NCBI RefSeq assembly: GCF_011064615.1
Contig: NZ_JAALJH010000021.1
Location: 1 to 64,000, forward strand
Source: Aquisphaera insulae
Lineage (GTDB): Bacteria; Planctomycetota; Planctomycetia; Isosphaerales; Isosphaeraceae
Length of the DNA: 64,000 nucleotides
Reading direction: 5' to 3'
Shown: in pieces, positions 34,537-42,897 of the stretch
How positions within the stretch are numbered: the stretch's first letter is position 1
Layout of the letters: each line of letters begins with the position of its first letter
The notes under the pieces: generated by a model
The model's database searches: none
What the model saw: the letters and a program-made list of their open reading frames with translations, nothing else
Told to the model about the DNA's origin: nothing
Made by a program: the position numbers and the translations under genes

Positions 34537-36402
34537 TCAGGCGATCGAGGCGGAGGCCGGGACCGCGCCCGGGGCCGGATGAGACTCGGCCAGGATCCGT
34601 TCGAGTGCGCCGCCGTCCAGGGTCTCCCGCTCGATCAACTCGGCCGAGATCCGCTCGAGGGTCGCGCGGCGAGTCTCCAGGATGGCCCTGGCCCTGGCCT
34701 CCGCCTCGTCCATGATCCGACGAATCTCCAGGTCGATCTCGCGAGCGGTCTGTTCGCTCCAGGGGGAGTCTCCGGGGCCGGAGCTCGTGGCCTCGCGGCC
34801 GTAGTTGAGACGGCCCAGCAACGGGCTCATGCCGAACTCCATGACCATCCTGCGGGCGATCTGGGTGGCCCGCTGGAGGTCGCTCGTGCAGCCGTCGGAG
34901 ACCTCGCCGAGGACGATCTCCTCCGCGAGCGTCCCCCCCAGCAGGCTGCTGATGGCGTGATCGAGCGACGTCCGGGTGTGGAGCAGTCGATCCTCCTCCG
35001 GCCGGTAGAGCGTGTAGCCGAGGGCACCATTGCCGCGGCCGATGATCGTGACCTTGTGGACCGGATCGGTCTCGGGCAGGCAGCGGGCAACCAGCGCGTG
35101 TCCCGCCTCGTGGACGGCGATCCGCCGCTTCTCCGCGAGCCGGATCAATCGCTGGCGCCTCTCCGGACCGGCGATGAGGCGCTCGATACCCTCCTCGAAC
35201 TCGGAGAGCCCGACCGAAGTCTTGCCGCGGCGGGCGGCCAGGAGCGCCGCCTCGTTGACGAGATTGGCGAGATCGGCGCCGACGAACCCCGGCGTCATGG
35301 CGGCCACCATCTGGAGGTTGATCGACTCGTCGAGCGGCACGGACCTCGCGTGGACCTTGAGAATCTGGGCCCGGCCGATGAGGTCGGGGCGATCGACCAC
35401 GACCTGGCGGTCGAACCGGCCCGGCCTGACGAGGGCCGGGTCCAGGGTCTCCGGCCGGTTGGTGGCGGCCAGCAGGATGATGCCGCGATCGGCGTCGAAC
35501 CCGTCGAGCTCGACGAGGAGCTGATTGAGGGTCTGGTCGCGTTCGTCGTGCCCCCCCGGCCCGCCGGAGCCCCTGGCCTTGCCGATCGCGTCCAGCTCGT
35601 CGATGAAGATCAGGCTGGGGGCCTTGGCCTGGGCCCTGGCGAACAGGTTCCGGACCCGCGACGCCCCCACCCCGACGAAGAGCTCGACGAAGTCCGACCC
35701 GCAGAGCGAGAAGAAGGGGACGCCCGCCTCCCCGGCGACGGCCCGGGCGAGCAGCGTCTTGCCGGTCCCCGGGGCGCCCACCAGGAGGACGCCCTTGGGC
35801 GGACGTCCCCCCAGGAGCCCGAACTCGCCCGGAGTCCGGAGGAATTCGACGATCTCTCGCAGCTCGGTCACGACCTCGTCGTGACCCGCGACGTCCTCGA
35901 ACGTGACCGGTGCCTCGCCGGCCGCGTACAACTTCGGCCGCGACTTGACGAAGGCCATCGCCGAGCCGAAGCCTCCGGACCGGGAGATCACCAGGGAGAG
36001 CGCCGCGATCATCAGCAGGAACATCGCGCCAGGAAAGACCAGGGCCTGGATGGGCGACGGCGGCTCCTCGGCGGAGTAGGAACCATCCGGCAGGTGGTCA
36101 TCGAGGAGCCGGATCAGGTCCTGATCGTGCTCCATACCGACCCGAGAGACCCGGAAGGCGACCGGGGCCCCCGAGCTGTCCCGTTCACGAAGCGTCCCTT
36201 CGATGGTCGCGACGCCGACGATCGCCGAGGCGACCTCTCCGCGCTCGAGCTGCTTGCGAAACTGTCCGTAGCTGAGGGGTCGGGCGGTCCCGCTCCCGCG
36301 GGACAACGCCACGGCCGCCGGGCCGGCGAGGAAGATGCAGGCGACGAGCCAGAGGGCAACCTTCTGGCGTCGATCCCGCGTCGATCGAGGGCGCTTCATC
36401 AT
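34537..36402 (-). CDS. FtsH-like ATP-dependent zinc metalloprotease
   Basis: A 621-residue membrane protease. Transmembrane helices are at about 15-33 and 120-140, with a short FtsH-type periplasmic domain between them. The AAA domain has Walker A GAPGTGKT (209-216), Walker [12 protein letters not shown], the second region of homology RPGRFDRQV and pore motif [10 protein letters not shown]. The zinc site is HEAGH (431-435), with a distal Asp in SDGCTSDLQ. Length and layout match FtsH. Planctomycetes carry several FtsH copies; this one begins 34 bases after the histidine kinase stop, so it is probably co-expressed with it, which is unusual for a housekeeping copy. Confidence 0.93.
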   Translation of the reverse strand: MMKRPRSTRDRRQKVALWLVACIFLAGPAAVALSRGSGTARPLSYGQFRKQLERGEVASAIVGVATIEGTLRERDSSGAPVAFRVSRVGMEHDQDLIRLLDDHLPDGSYSAEEPPSPIQALVFPGAMFLLMIAALSLVISRSGGFGSAMAFVKSRPKLYAAGEAPVTFEDVAGHDEVVTELREIVEFLRTPGEFGLLGGRPPKGVLLVGAPGTGKTLLARAVAGEAGVPFFSLCGSDFVELFVGVGASRVRNLFARAQAKAPSLIFIDELDAIGKARGSGGPGGHDERDQTLNQLLVELDGFDADRGIILLAATNRPETLDPALVRPGRFDRQVVVDRPDLIGRAQILKVHARSVPLDESINLQMVAAMTPGFVGADLANLVNEAALLAARRGKTSVGLSEFEEGIERLIAGPERRQRLIRLAEKRRIAVHEAGHALVARCLPETDPVHKVTIIGRGNGALGYTLYRPEEDRLLHTRTSLDHAISSLLGGTLAEEIVLGEVSDGCTSDLQRATQIARRMVMEFGMSPLLGRLNYGREATSSGPGDSPWSEQTAREIDLEIRRIMDEAEARARAILETRRATLERISAELIERETLDGGALERILAESHPAPGAVPASASIA

Positions 36403-36436
36403 CGGGTGCTCAACCGGTAATCAGGGTCTGAACGGC

Positions 36437-38380
36437 TCAGGACGGTGCAGGGTTCCTCGCGCGCGGCCGGCCCGAATCCGCGTCGGCGGCGTTCGGGGCC
36501 GCGGGCCTTGCCAGCGGTCCATGCGGGGTGACGGCGCGGGGCTCGATCCTCCGGGCCTTGCTGAGGTCGATCGCCTCGTCGGCGAGCGTCACCTCGAACT
36601 TGCGGTTGCCCGCGAGTTGGAGCGGGAGCCGGACGACGAACGTGCTCCCCTGCCCCAACTGGCTCCGGAGATAGATCTCGCCGCCGAGGAGCCGCGTCAG
36701 CTCGCGGACGATCGAGAGCCCAAGGCCGGTCCCCTGGTGCTCGCGGGTGAGGATGTTGTCCTCCCGGCCGGGCACCTTCGCCTGCCGGAACTTCTCGAAG
36801 ATCGTCTCCCGATCCGACTCGGCGATCCCGATCCCGGTGTCCTCCACCTCGAGGATGACGAAGCGTCCCTCGCCGCGAGCTCGGAGCGTGACCTTGCCCC
36901 CTTCGGGCGTGAACTTGATGGCGTTGGACAGGAGGTTGTAGAGGATCTGCCGGACCTTGCCCGGATCCTGCCGCATCAGGGGGATCGCCTCGTCGAGGCG
37001 GCATTCCAGCGTCAGGTCCTTGCGGTCGGCCAGCGGCCGCATCAGGTTGACGAGCGCCTCGCTCACGTCGCGGATCGAGAAGTCGTCGATCCGGACCTCC
37101 ATCTTGCCGCTCTCGATCTTGGCCAGGTCGAGGATGTCGTTGATCATCCCCAGGAGCATCTTCCCCGAGGTCTGGATGTTGTTGGCATAACGCTTCTGCC
37201 GCTCGCCCAGCGTGTCGCTGCCGGAGAGGACCTCGGAGAAACCGATGATCGAGTTCAGGGGCGTCCGCAGCTCGTGGCTCATCGTCGCCAGGAAGTCGCT
37301 CTTGAGGCGGTTCATCTCGTAGAGGGCCATGTTCGCCTGGGCCAGTTCGTCCACCTTGCGGTCGAGGTCGCTGTTGACGTCGCGGAGCTCCTGCTGCATG
37401 GCGACCAGGTTGTGGAGCATCCGGTTGAACGCGTGCGAGAGGTCCTCGAACTCGTCGCCGGTCTGGATCTGGCTGCGGATATTGAGGCGGCCGGCGGCGA
37501 TCGCGTCCGACACGTCCCGCAGGTGCTTCACCGGCTTGACGATGACGTAGCGGACGATCATGGCGGAGGACCCCATGGCCAGCAGGGCCGTCACGATGGC
37601 CGCGGCGATCAGCATCGCCCGGTTGTTGTTGATCGCCTTGTCGGTCTGCTCGGTCGGCAGTTTCACGACCACCGCGCCGGCCAGGTCGCCGGCCTTCGCC
37701 AGCACCCAGTGGCCCCCCTCCTGGGCGGGGGGTCGCCAGAGGTGGTTGTCCAGGTGCTCCAGATTCTCCGCCAGGCCGCCGGAGCTTGCGGCGTCCCGGT
37801 TGGTGAATCCGCCCAGGTCGGCCGCGTCGCGGCTGTGGCAGTCCATCAGGCAGCTCGACTTGAATGTGACCGCCTGGACGTACTCGTATTTCTTCTCGGT
37901 CTTGAGCGTCTGGTCGGCCCACATCGGCGTCCCGTCGGCGAAGTAGAGCTTGTCGCGGGGCTTCCCCGTCTTGTCCGCCGGCTCCTCCACCGAGGCCGCG
38001 TGGAGGAAGCGCGTCATCGTCGCGCGCTCGAAGTCATCCTGCGGCTGCTTCTTCGAAGGGTCCGTGGCCCCGTACGGGTAAACGACCCAGGTATCGTAGT
38101 TCGGGAACTCGTCCAGGGGACGCAAGTCGCCCCAGAGGAGATCGAAGATGTCCTCGTAATTCTCGTTGCCGAGCTTCTTGTAATGGATGTTCATCAGCGT
38201 CTGCTTGACGAGCATCCGGGCCGTCTGGGTCATCTGCTTCTTGACGAGCGTCTCGTTCTTGACGCCATAGATGAAGAAGCTGATGACGACCAGCAGGAAG
38301 ATCCCCAGTCCGAAGATGAAGCGGCACTTCCGCTCCAGGCTGGTCTCACCGAGCAGGTGCTTGAAGCTTCGGTAGGACAC
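36437..38380 (-). CDS. Sensor histidine kinase with DUF3365-like periplasmic domain and CX3CH motif
   Basis: A 647-residue membrane kinase. A first helix (about 22-40) and a second (about 254-282) bracket a periplasmic sensor domain with YEYVQAVTF followed by CLMDCH (Cys 177, Cys 181, His 182). This resembles the c-type heme motif CXXCH with one extra residue, in the place where Tll0287/DUF3365 sensors bind heme. HAMP (VKPVKHLRDVSDAIAAG), a coiled coil, H-box SHELRTPLNS (His 369), N-box NLLSNAIKF, DTGIGI and GTGLGLS follow. The 70-residue C-terminal tail is low complexity. No response regulator is adjacent. The likely stimulus is redox state or a small gas, as an inference. Confidence 0.88.
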   Translation of the reverse strand: MSYRSFKHLLGETSLERKCRFIFGLGIFLLVVISFFIYGVKNETLVKKQMTQTARMLVKQTLMNIHYKKLGNENYEDIFDLLWGDLRPLDEFPNYDTWVVYPYGATDPSKKQPQDDFERATMTRFLHAASVEEPADKTGKPRDKLYFADGTPMWADQTLKTEKKYEYVQAVTFKSSCLMDCHSRDAADLGGFTNRDAASSGGLAENLEHLDNHLWRPPAQEGGHWVLAKAGDLAGAVVVKLPTEQTDKAINNNRAMLIAAAIVTALLAMGSSAMIVRYVIVKPVKHLRDVSDAIAAGRLNIRSQIQTGDEFEDLSHAFNRMLHNLVAMQQELRDVNSDLDRKVDELAQANMALYEMNRLKSDFLATMSHELRTPLNSIIGFSEVLSGSDTLGERQKRYANNIQTSGKMLLGMINDILDLAKIESGKMEVRIDDFSIRDVSEALVNLMRPLADRKDLTLECRLDEAIPLMRQDPGKVRQILYNLLSNAIKFTPEGGKVTLRARGEGRFVILEVEDTGIGIAESDRETIFEKFRQAKVPGREDNILTREHQGTGLGLSIVRELTRLLGGEIYLRSQLGQGSTFVVRLPLQLAGNRKFEVTLADEAIDLSKARRIEPRAVTPHGPLARPAAPNAADADSGRPRARNPAPS

Positions 38381-39164
38381 GGAAAGGATCCCTCATCCTG
38401 GCGGCCAGGCCCCCCGCGACGGCCGCTGGAAGTGCCGTCGTCGAGCGGGCAGCAATCCCTTGCCCCTTGTCGCCCGGTCCCACGATCACAGTGAGAGGAC
38501 CATCCAACCTACTCGAAGCCGGGCGATCCGGCCAGACCGAGCGGCCGGCAAACCGTCGATGTGTCCAGGCGATCATTCGGCTCGAGCTATCCCGGTCCCC
38601 GCCCTGGCTTTGCTCGTCATGCGGCCTGCTTCGAAGGAATTACTGCAAGTCCTTCTGTCGCAAGGCTCCCAACGCGGTTTCGAATTGGCTTCGCACCCCC
38701 GCGCGGGATCCGGAAACCTCGCCCCAGCCGCCATTTGGGAGGCTTCCGAGGTCTGTGGCCGTTCGCAGCAGCGTCCTCGTACGCCAGACGGGATAGTCGC
38801 CGGCTTCCTCGATCCCCGCCAGACCGTGGAACGAACCTGCCGCGCCTCGACAACTGGCGGCGGACTCAACGCGCCCGATCGATCTTCCCAACCGCAGCTC
38901 ACGCAGCGAATCTCCTTCGGCCTGATCGTCGGCTCGTCCGATCGGCGCGTACGAAGCCTCTATAAGGAGAGTGCGCCATATTTCGCGTTTTTCGATCGGA
39001 CTTCAGAGCCTGCTTTTCATCATGGGCCGGACGCAAGCCACAGGATCGCTAGAATCAGAAAAATCGATCAGGCCGAGGCACCGACGCCGACGAACACCTC
39101 ACCTCGAACGCTCCCTCTCGGGTCAGACGAGATGGACCGTTTCGGCGTTTAGTCCTCAGCCTCC
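38381..39164. other. Gene-poor stretch next to an integrase relic
   Basis: About 780 bases with overlapping open frames in several phases, none of which looks like a protein family. The promoter for the histidine kinase should be at the left end. A string GCGCCATATTTCGCGTTTTT at about 38974 closely resembles one at about 13058. It may be decayed mobile DNA. Confidence 0.4.
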
Positions 39165-39523
39165 AGGGTTCGTCAATTCTCCAGAAGACGGCGAGAACTT
39201 CATCCACGGAGATGTCGATGGTGAGCCGTCCGGGTCGGATCACGCGAACCGAATCGATGCGGGGCACGTCGATCTCGAGGATGGCCTGATAGGCAAATGA
39301 GGAGCGCGGCCAGGGCCTGGTTCTGGGTGCTCGCCGCCACGTGCTCGTAAACGGCCAGGTGTGTGAGGAAGGCCGCCACCTCGCCGGACCCCATTTCTCG
39401 GGGATGCCGCTTGCCATGAAAGAGGAAGAAGCAGTGGATCCAGCCGAGATACACCTCCTCGGTGCGGATGGGGTCGTGGCGGTTCCGCATTCGATTCCTC
39501 ACCTGATCGAGGAGGTTCGGGGG
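39165..39523 (-). pseudogene. Tyrosine recombinase (integron-integrase-like) remnant, N-terminal part
   Basis: The minus strand encodes a recognisable SAM-like N-terminal domain of IntI/phage-type integrases: PNLLDQVRNRMRNRHD, RTEEVYLGWIHCFFLFHGKRHP, GEVAAFLTHLAVYEHVAASTQ. At about 39298 the frame shifts by one base, and the continuation FAYQAILEIDVPRIDSVR and LTIDISVDEVLAVFWRID is in another frame. Similarity fades near 39165, before the catalytic Arg-His-Arg-Tyr region. It therefore lacks the active site and is dead. It suggests past integration in this gene-poor stretch. Confidence 0.65.
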
Positions 39524-39786
39524 ATTCGGCGGTGCTGCATCGATGTGGGAGCCGATCCTTGACGTTGTGGTGGGATCGGGACGTGCCACCTTGTCCCGTG
39601 CCACGGAGCACGTCATATTGAAGTCGACAAGTTTGACTTGACTTGTACAAAGAGCCAGAAGGCGTGTCGAGACGCTGGAATCCCGTTCCGAACAACTCGC
39701 CCGCCCGACTTGTGCAGAATCGGCGGCCATGTTACGTGGAATTGGGATTCCGTCGAACCACTGTTCGGAGGTCGAGGAGGCGAGCC

Positions 39787-39996
39787 TTGTTTAATGACCG
39801 CGAGCCTCGACGGTGTGCACCGGCAGCCTTTCGCCTCATCGCCCTTATATTAGCCGTCGTTTGTGCGTGGACTTCGCTCGGCTCCCTGGTGGTCTGTCTC
39901 TTCACGCTGCCGGAGGCGTGGTTCATGGTCCTCTTGTGGGCGGCCTTAGCGGGTCTCCTCGGGTCATTCGCCGTTCGTGGGCGACTCTTGTCATGA
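39787..39996 (+). CDS. Small two-helix membrane protein
   Basis: A 69-residue frame starting at TTG (39787), with GAGGAGG 6 bases upstream. A short polar N-terminus (FNDREPRRCAPAAF) is followed by two hydrophobic segments, LIALILAVVCAWTSLGSLVVCLF and WFMVLLWAALAGLLGSFAV, and a basic end. The strong ribosome site and the positive-inside pattern support a real gene. Function unknown. Confidence 0.55.
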   Translation: MFNDREPRRCAPAAFRLIALILAVVCAWTSLGSLVVCLFTLPEAWFMVLLWAALAGLLGSFAVRGRLLS

Positions 39997-40140
39997 CGAA
40001 GGGTGTCGGCGTGAGGCCGGCCGAACCTCGCGCTTCCGCGGCCCCGGCCCGCCGAGGCGCTTGCTCGTCAATCGTGACTTTCCCTCGGCGGTCCGGTCCC
40101 CTGAGTGATGTCGTTAGGCGGCGGAGACGGAGTCGCTGCG

Positions 40141-40707
40141 ATGTCCTACGAGCGAACTTCCCTCGCCGTGCGCGACACCCTCTGCCGCGTCTTCGCCGAG
40201 GTCGACGCATGGTTCGACCGCGACGAGGCGATGCGGGCTTTCCGGCCCTCCTCCGGAGGCTGGTCGGTCGATCAAGTGCTGGAGCACGTCACGCTGACAA
40301 ATCGCTTTCTCATGCTCACGCTCCGCAAGTACGCCGCCATCGCCGAGCGACGTGCCCTGCGCGGCGACCCGATTCCCGCCCCCGAGAGCGACCTGGAACG
40401 GCTGGAAGTTATCGGCGAGCGCGGCAGCTTCGGCTGGCCCCGCCCCGAACACATGGAGCCGACCGGCGTGCCGTCATCCGGCGAGGTCCGCGCCACCTTG
40501 AATCGGCAACTCGACGAATGCCTCATCCTGCTGGAGCGGCGGGGCGGCGGGGTCGGAGCGATGTGCCGCGTCACCATGACGGTCAATGACCTCGGCAAAA
40601 TAGACATGTACCAGTGGCTCTACTTTCTGGCCCAGCACGCGCGGCGGCACTTGCAGCAGATGTCCGCCGTCGAAGCCGAGTACCTGGCAGGTAGAGCGCA
40701 CACTTGA
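40141..40707 (+). CDS. DinB-like four-helix protein
   Basis: A 188-residue protein with the DinB/YfiT pattern: an N-terminal helix, then FRPSSGGWSVDQVLEHVTLTNRFLM with the first metal-binding His, and a C-terminal FLAQHARRHLQQM with two further His residues. This three-His arrangement is the family metal site. GGAG lies about 10 bases before ATG 40141; an in-frame start at 40105 would add a Gly-rich stretch. Members are thiol transferases or damage-induced proteins; the actual reaction is unknown here. Confidence 0.8.
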   Translation: MSYERTSLAVRDTLCRVFAEVDAWFDRDEAMRAFRPSSGGWSVDQVLEHVTLTNRFLMLTLRKYAAIAERRALRGDPIPAPESDLERLEVIGERGSFGWPRPEHMEPTGVPSSGEVRATLNRQLDECLILLERRGGGVGAMCRVTMTVNDLGKIDMYQWLYFLAQHARRHLQQMSAVEAEYLAGRAHT

Positions 40708-40829
40708 GTGTTGACAAACAAGTGGTTCCGGCAAGCCGCCTCTGAAATGTCCGGGATTCTGAGGGTGGAAGAGGCGATCGAGACGCATCGGGCGGAGCTG
40801 CCCCGATTCGATGGCGAAGGAGCATTGGC

Positions 40830-42878
40830 ATGGTCTCCCGAAAAGCCTCCTTGGTCCTTGCGTTCGCCCTGATCGGACTGGCCGTGACGGCGCCCGCCGC
40901 GGAGCCCACCGCGGCCGAGAAGGAGCGTGCAAGGCGCTGGACTGACGAATGGCTCACCTCCAACGCGAGGCGACTCCCGTTCTCCTTCCGGTTCGGCGGG
41001 CGGAACTCTCGGGACGTCCTTGCGGGCTGGACGGTCGCGGCCTCCGACCATGAGTTCGCGCCGGGGCGGACGGAACGGACCATCACCTTCACCGATCCCG
41101 CCTCGTCGACCGCGATTCGATGCGTCGCGACGATCCGGCGCGAGTGGCCGGCCGTCGATTGGGTGCTCTGGATCAGGAACGGCGGGGCGATCCCGACACC
41201 GATCATCGAAGAGGTCCGCGCACTCGATCTCGTGGCCGGAGCCGCGGCCGGCGGAAATCCAACGCTCCATTACGCTCGCGGCAGCCACGCGCTGATCACG
41301 GATTTCGAGCCCCTGGAGCGGAGCATCGCCCGGGGCGAGGAGATCAACCTCGCGTCGTTCGGCGGCCGGTCCTCGGATGGGATCCTGCCGTTCTTCAACC
41401 TCGCGAACCCCGCAGGCGGCGGCATGATGATCGACGTCGGCTGGACCGGCCAGTGGAGGGCGAGCTTCGATCGGAAGGACACCGAGGGAGTTCGAATCCG
41501 GGCCGGGATGGAGTCGTTCCACGCGAGCTTGCTGCCGGGCGAGGAGATCCGCACACCGTCGATCCGGCTCCTGTTCTGGGACGGGCCGGACCGGCTCCGG
41601 GGACAGAACCTGCACCGGCGGATGATCCTGGAATGCGACACGCCGCGAGTCGACGGCCGGGTCGTCGCCCCCCCGATCTGCGCCTCGCCGCACGCGGCGA
41701 TCGGCTTCGAGAAGACGACCGAGGCGAACCTGCGTGACCACATCCGCAAGATCGCGGCCCACCGGATCCCGTTCGACTTCTTCTGGATCGACGCCGGCTG
41801 GTACACCTGCGGCGACAACTGGGCCCGGTATGTCGGCAACGTCGACCCCGACCCAACCCGCTTCCCACGCGGCCTGCGGCCCGTCGCCGACGAGGCAAAG
41901 GCCGCGGGGATGAAGTTCCTGCTCTGGTTCGAGCCCGAGCGCGTGATGCCCGGCACCTGGCTGGCCACCCATCACCCGGACTGGCTGATTGCCCCGCCCG
42001 AGGGACTCCCCGAGGAGATTCGCTACGAGCGAAACGACGGATTCCACCTGCTGGACCTGGGAAATCCCGCGGCCCTGGAATGGCTGAAACAGAAGCTCTC
42101 CGGCGACATCGCGGCGGCGGACATTTCGTGCTTTCGCATGGATTTCAACATGTATCCGCTCCATTACTGGCAGGCTGGCGAACCGGCCGACCGCCGGGGG
42201 ATCCGGGAGGTCCGCCACGTCATGGGGCTCTATTCGTTGTTCGACGCGCTCCGAGCGGAGCATCCCGGCCTCCTCCTCGACAATTGCGCCAGCGGCGGCC
42301 GGCGGATCGATCTCGAGATGCTCCGCCGTTCGCTGGTGCTCTTCCGGAGCGATTACGTCTGGGATCCCGTCGGCCTGCAGTGCCAGATGCACGGCCTGGC
42401 CCGGTGGATCCCGATCACCGGCGTCGGCGCCGCCAGCCTGGACGTCTACAGCACCCGAAGCGGCCTGGGAAGCCATTACACGCTGGCGGCCGACTACGGT
42501 TCGGAGGATCCGGAGACCTGGAAGTCCATCGCTCGGACGGTGGACGAGTCCCGATCGCTCCGCCCGATTTACTCGGGCGACTTCTATCCCCTCAGTAGGT
42601 GGAGCATCAAGGACGACGACTGGATCGCCTGGCAGTTCGACAGGCCCGACCTGGGCGAGGGGCTGGTCCAGGCATTCCGCCGGCCGAAGTCGGATCTGGA
42701 CGCGAAGCGCTATCGACTGCTCGGACTCGACCCCGGGGCGCGGTATGTGTTCACGAACCTCGACGATCCGACCTCGGCGACGCATCTCGGCCGCGACCTC
42801 ATGGAGAGCGGCCTGAGTGTCCGGATCTCGACGAAACCGGGAGCCGTGGTCCTGCGCTACCGCAAGGGTCCGCGGTGA
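40830..42878 (+). CDS. Secreted alpha-galactosidase, GH36/GH-D clan
   Basis: A 682-residue protein with a signal peptide (LVLAFALIGLAVTAPAAE) and AAGGAG 7 bases before ATG 40830. An N-terminal beta-supersandwich is followed by a TIM barrel with FDFFWIDAGWY, MKFLLWFEPERV, the nucleophile Asp in CFRMDFNMY (438), and the acid/base Asp in LFRSDYVWD (508), preceded by DNCASGGRR. These are the standard GH36 residues, so it should release alpha-linked galactose (or a related sugar) outside the cytoplasm. The stop lies in a hairpin shared with the convergent gene. Confidence 0.9.
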   Translation: MVSRKASLVLAFALIGLAVTAPAAEPTAAEKERARRWTDEWLTSNARRLPFSFRFGGRNSRDVLAGWTVAASDHEFAPGRTERTITFTDPASSTAIRCVATIRREWPAVDWVLWIRNGGAIPTPIIEEVRALDLVAGAAAGGNPTLHYARGSHALITDFEPLERSIARGEEINLASFGGRSSDGILPFFNLANPAGGGMMIDVGWTGQWRASFDRKDTEGVRIRAGMESFHASLLPGEEIRTPSIRLLFWDGPDRLRGQNLHRRMILECDTPRVDGRVVAPPICASPHAAIGFEKTTEANLRDHIRKIAAHRIPFDFFWIDAGWYTCGDNWARYVGNVDPDPTRFPRGLRPVADEAKAAGMKFLLWFEPERVMPGTWLATHHPDWLIAPPEGLPEEIRYERNDGFHLLDLGNPAALEWLKQKLSGDIAAADISCFRMDFNMYPLHYWQAGEPADRRGIREVRHVMGLYSLFDALRAEHPGLLLDNCASGGRRIDLEMLRRSLVLFRSDYVWDPVGLQCQMHGLARWIPITGVGAASLDVYSTRSGLGSHYTLAADYGSEDPETWKSIARTVDESRSLRPIYSGDFYPLSRWSIKDDDWIAWQFDRPDLGEGLVQAFRRPKSDLDAKRYRLLGLDPGARYVFTNLDDPTSATHLGRDLMESGLSVRISTKPGAVVLRYRKGPR

Positions 42879-42897
42879 GCGAGCGGGGTTTCACCGC
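42872..42897. terminator. Bidirectional hairpin at a convergent junction
   Basis: GCGGTGA (42872-42878) and TCACCGC (42891-42897) pair perfectly around a 12-base loop. The left arm ends in the alpha-galactosidase TGA and the right arm begins with the complement of the stop of the opposite gene. A short TTT follows on the plus strand. Confidence 0.45.

Noticed and set aside
34126..38494. Long plus-strand frames opposite the FtsH and histidine kinase genes
   Set aside because: The opposite strand has complete Walker, HEAGH and H-box motifs, while these frames have none.
38971..39300. Plus-strand frame with AAGGAGA just before its GTG
   Set aside because: The ribosome site is attractive, but the second half is antisense to the integrase relic and the sequence shows no family-like features.
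39627..39646. ACAAGT-TTGACTTG-ACTTGT dyad as an operator for the small membrane protein
   Set aside because: The arms are only 6 bases, the stretch is made of repeated CTTG/CAAG units, and no promoter boxes are aligned with it.
40713..40745. TTGACA box just before the alpha-galactosidase gene as a promoter
   Set aside because: A perfect -35 is present, but no acceptable -10 occurs 16-18 bases downstream.
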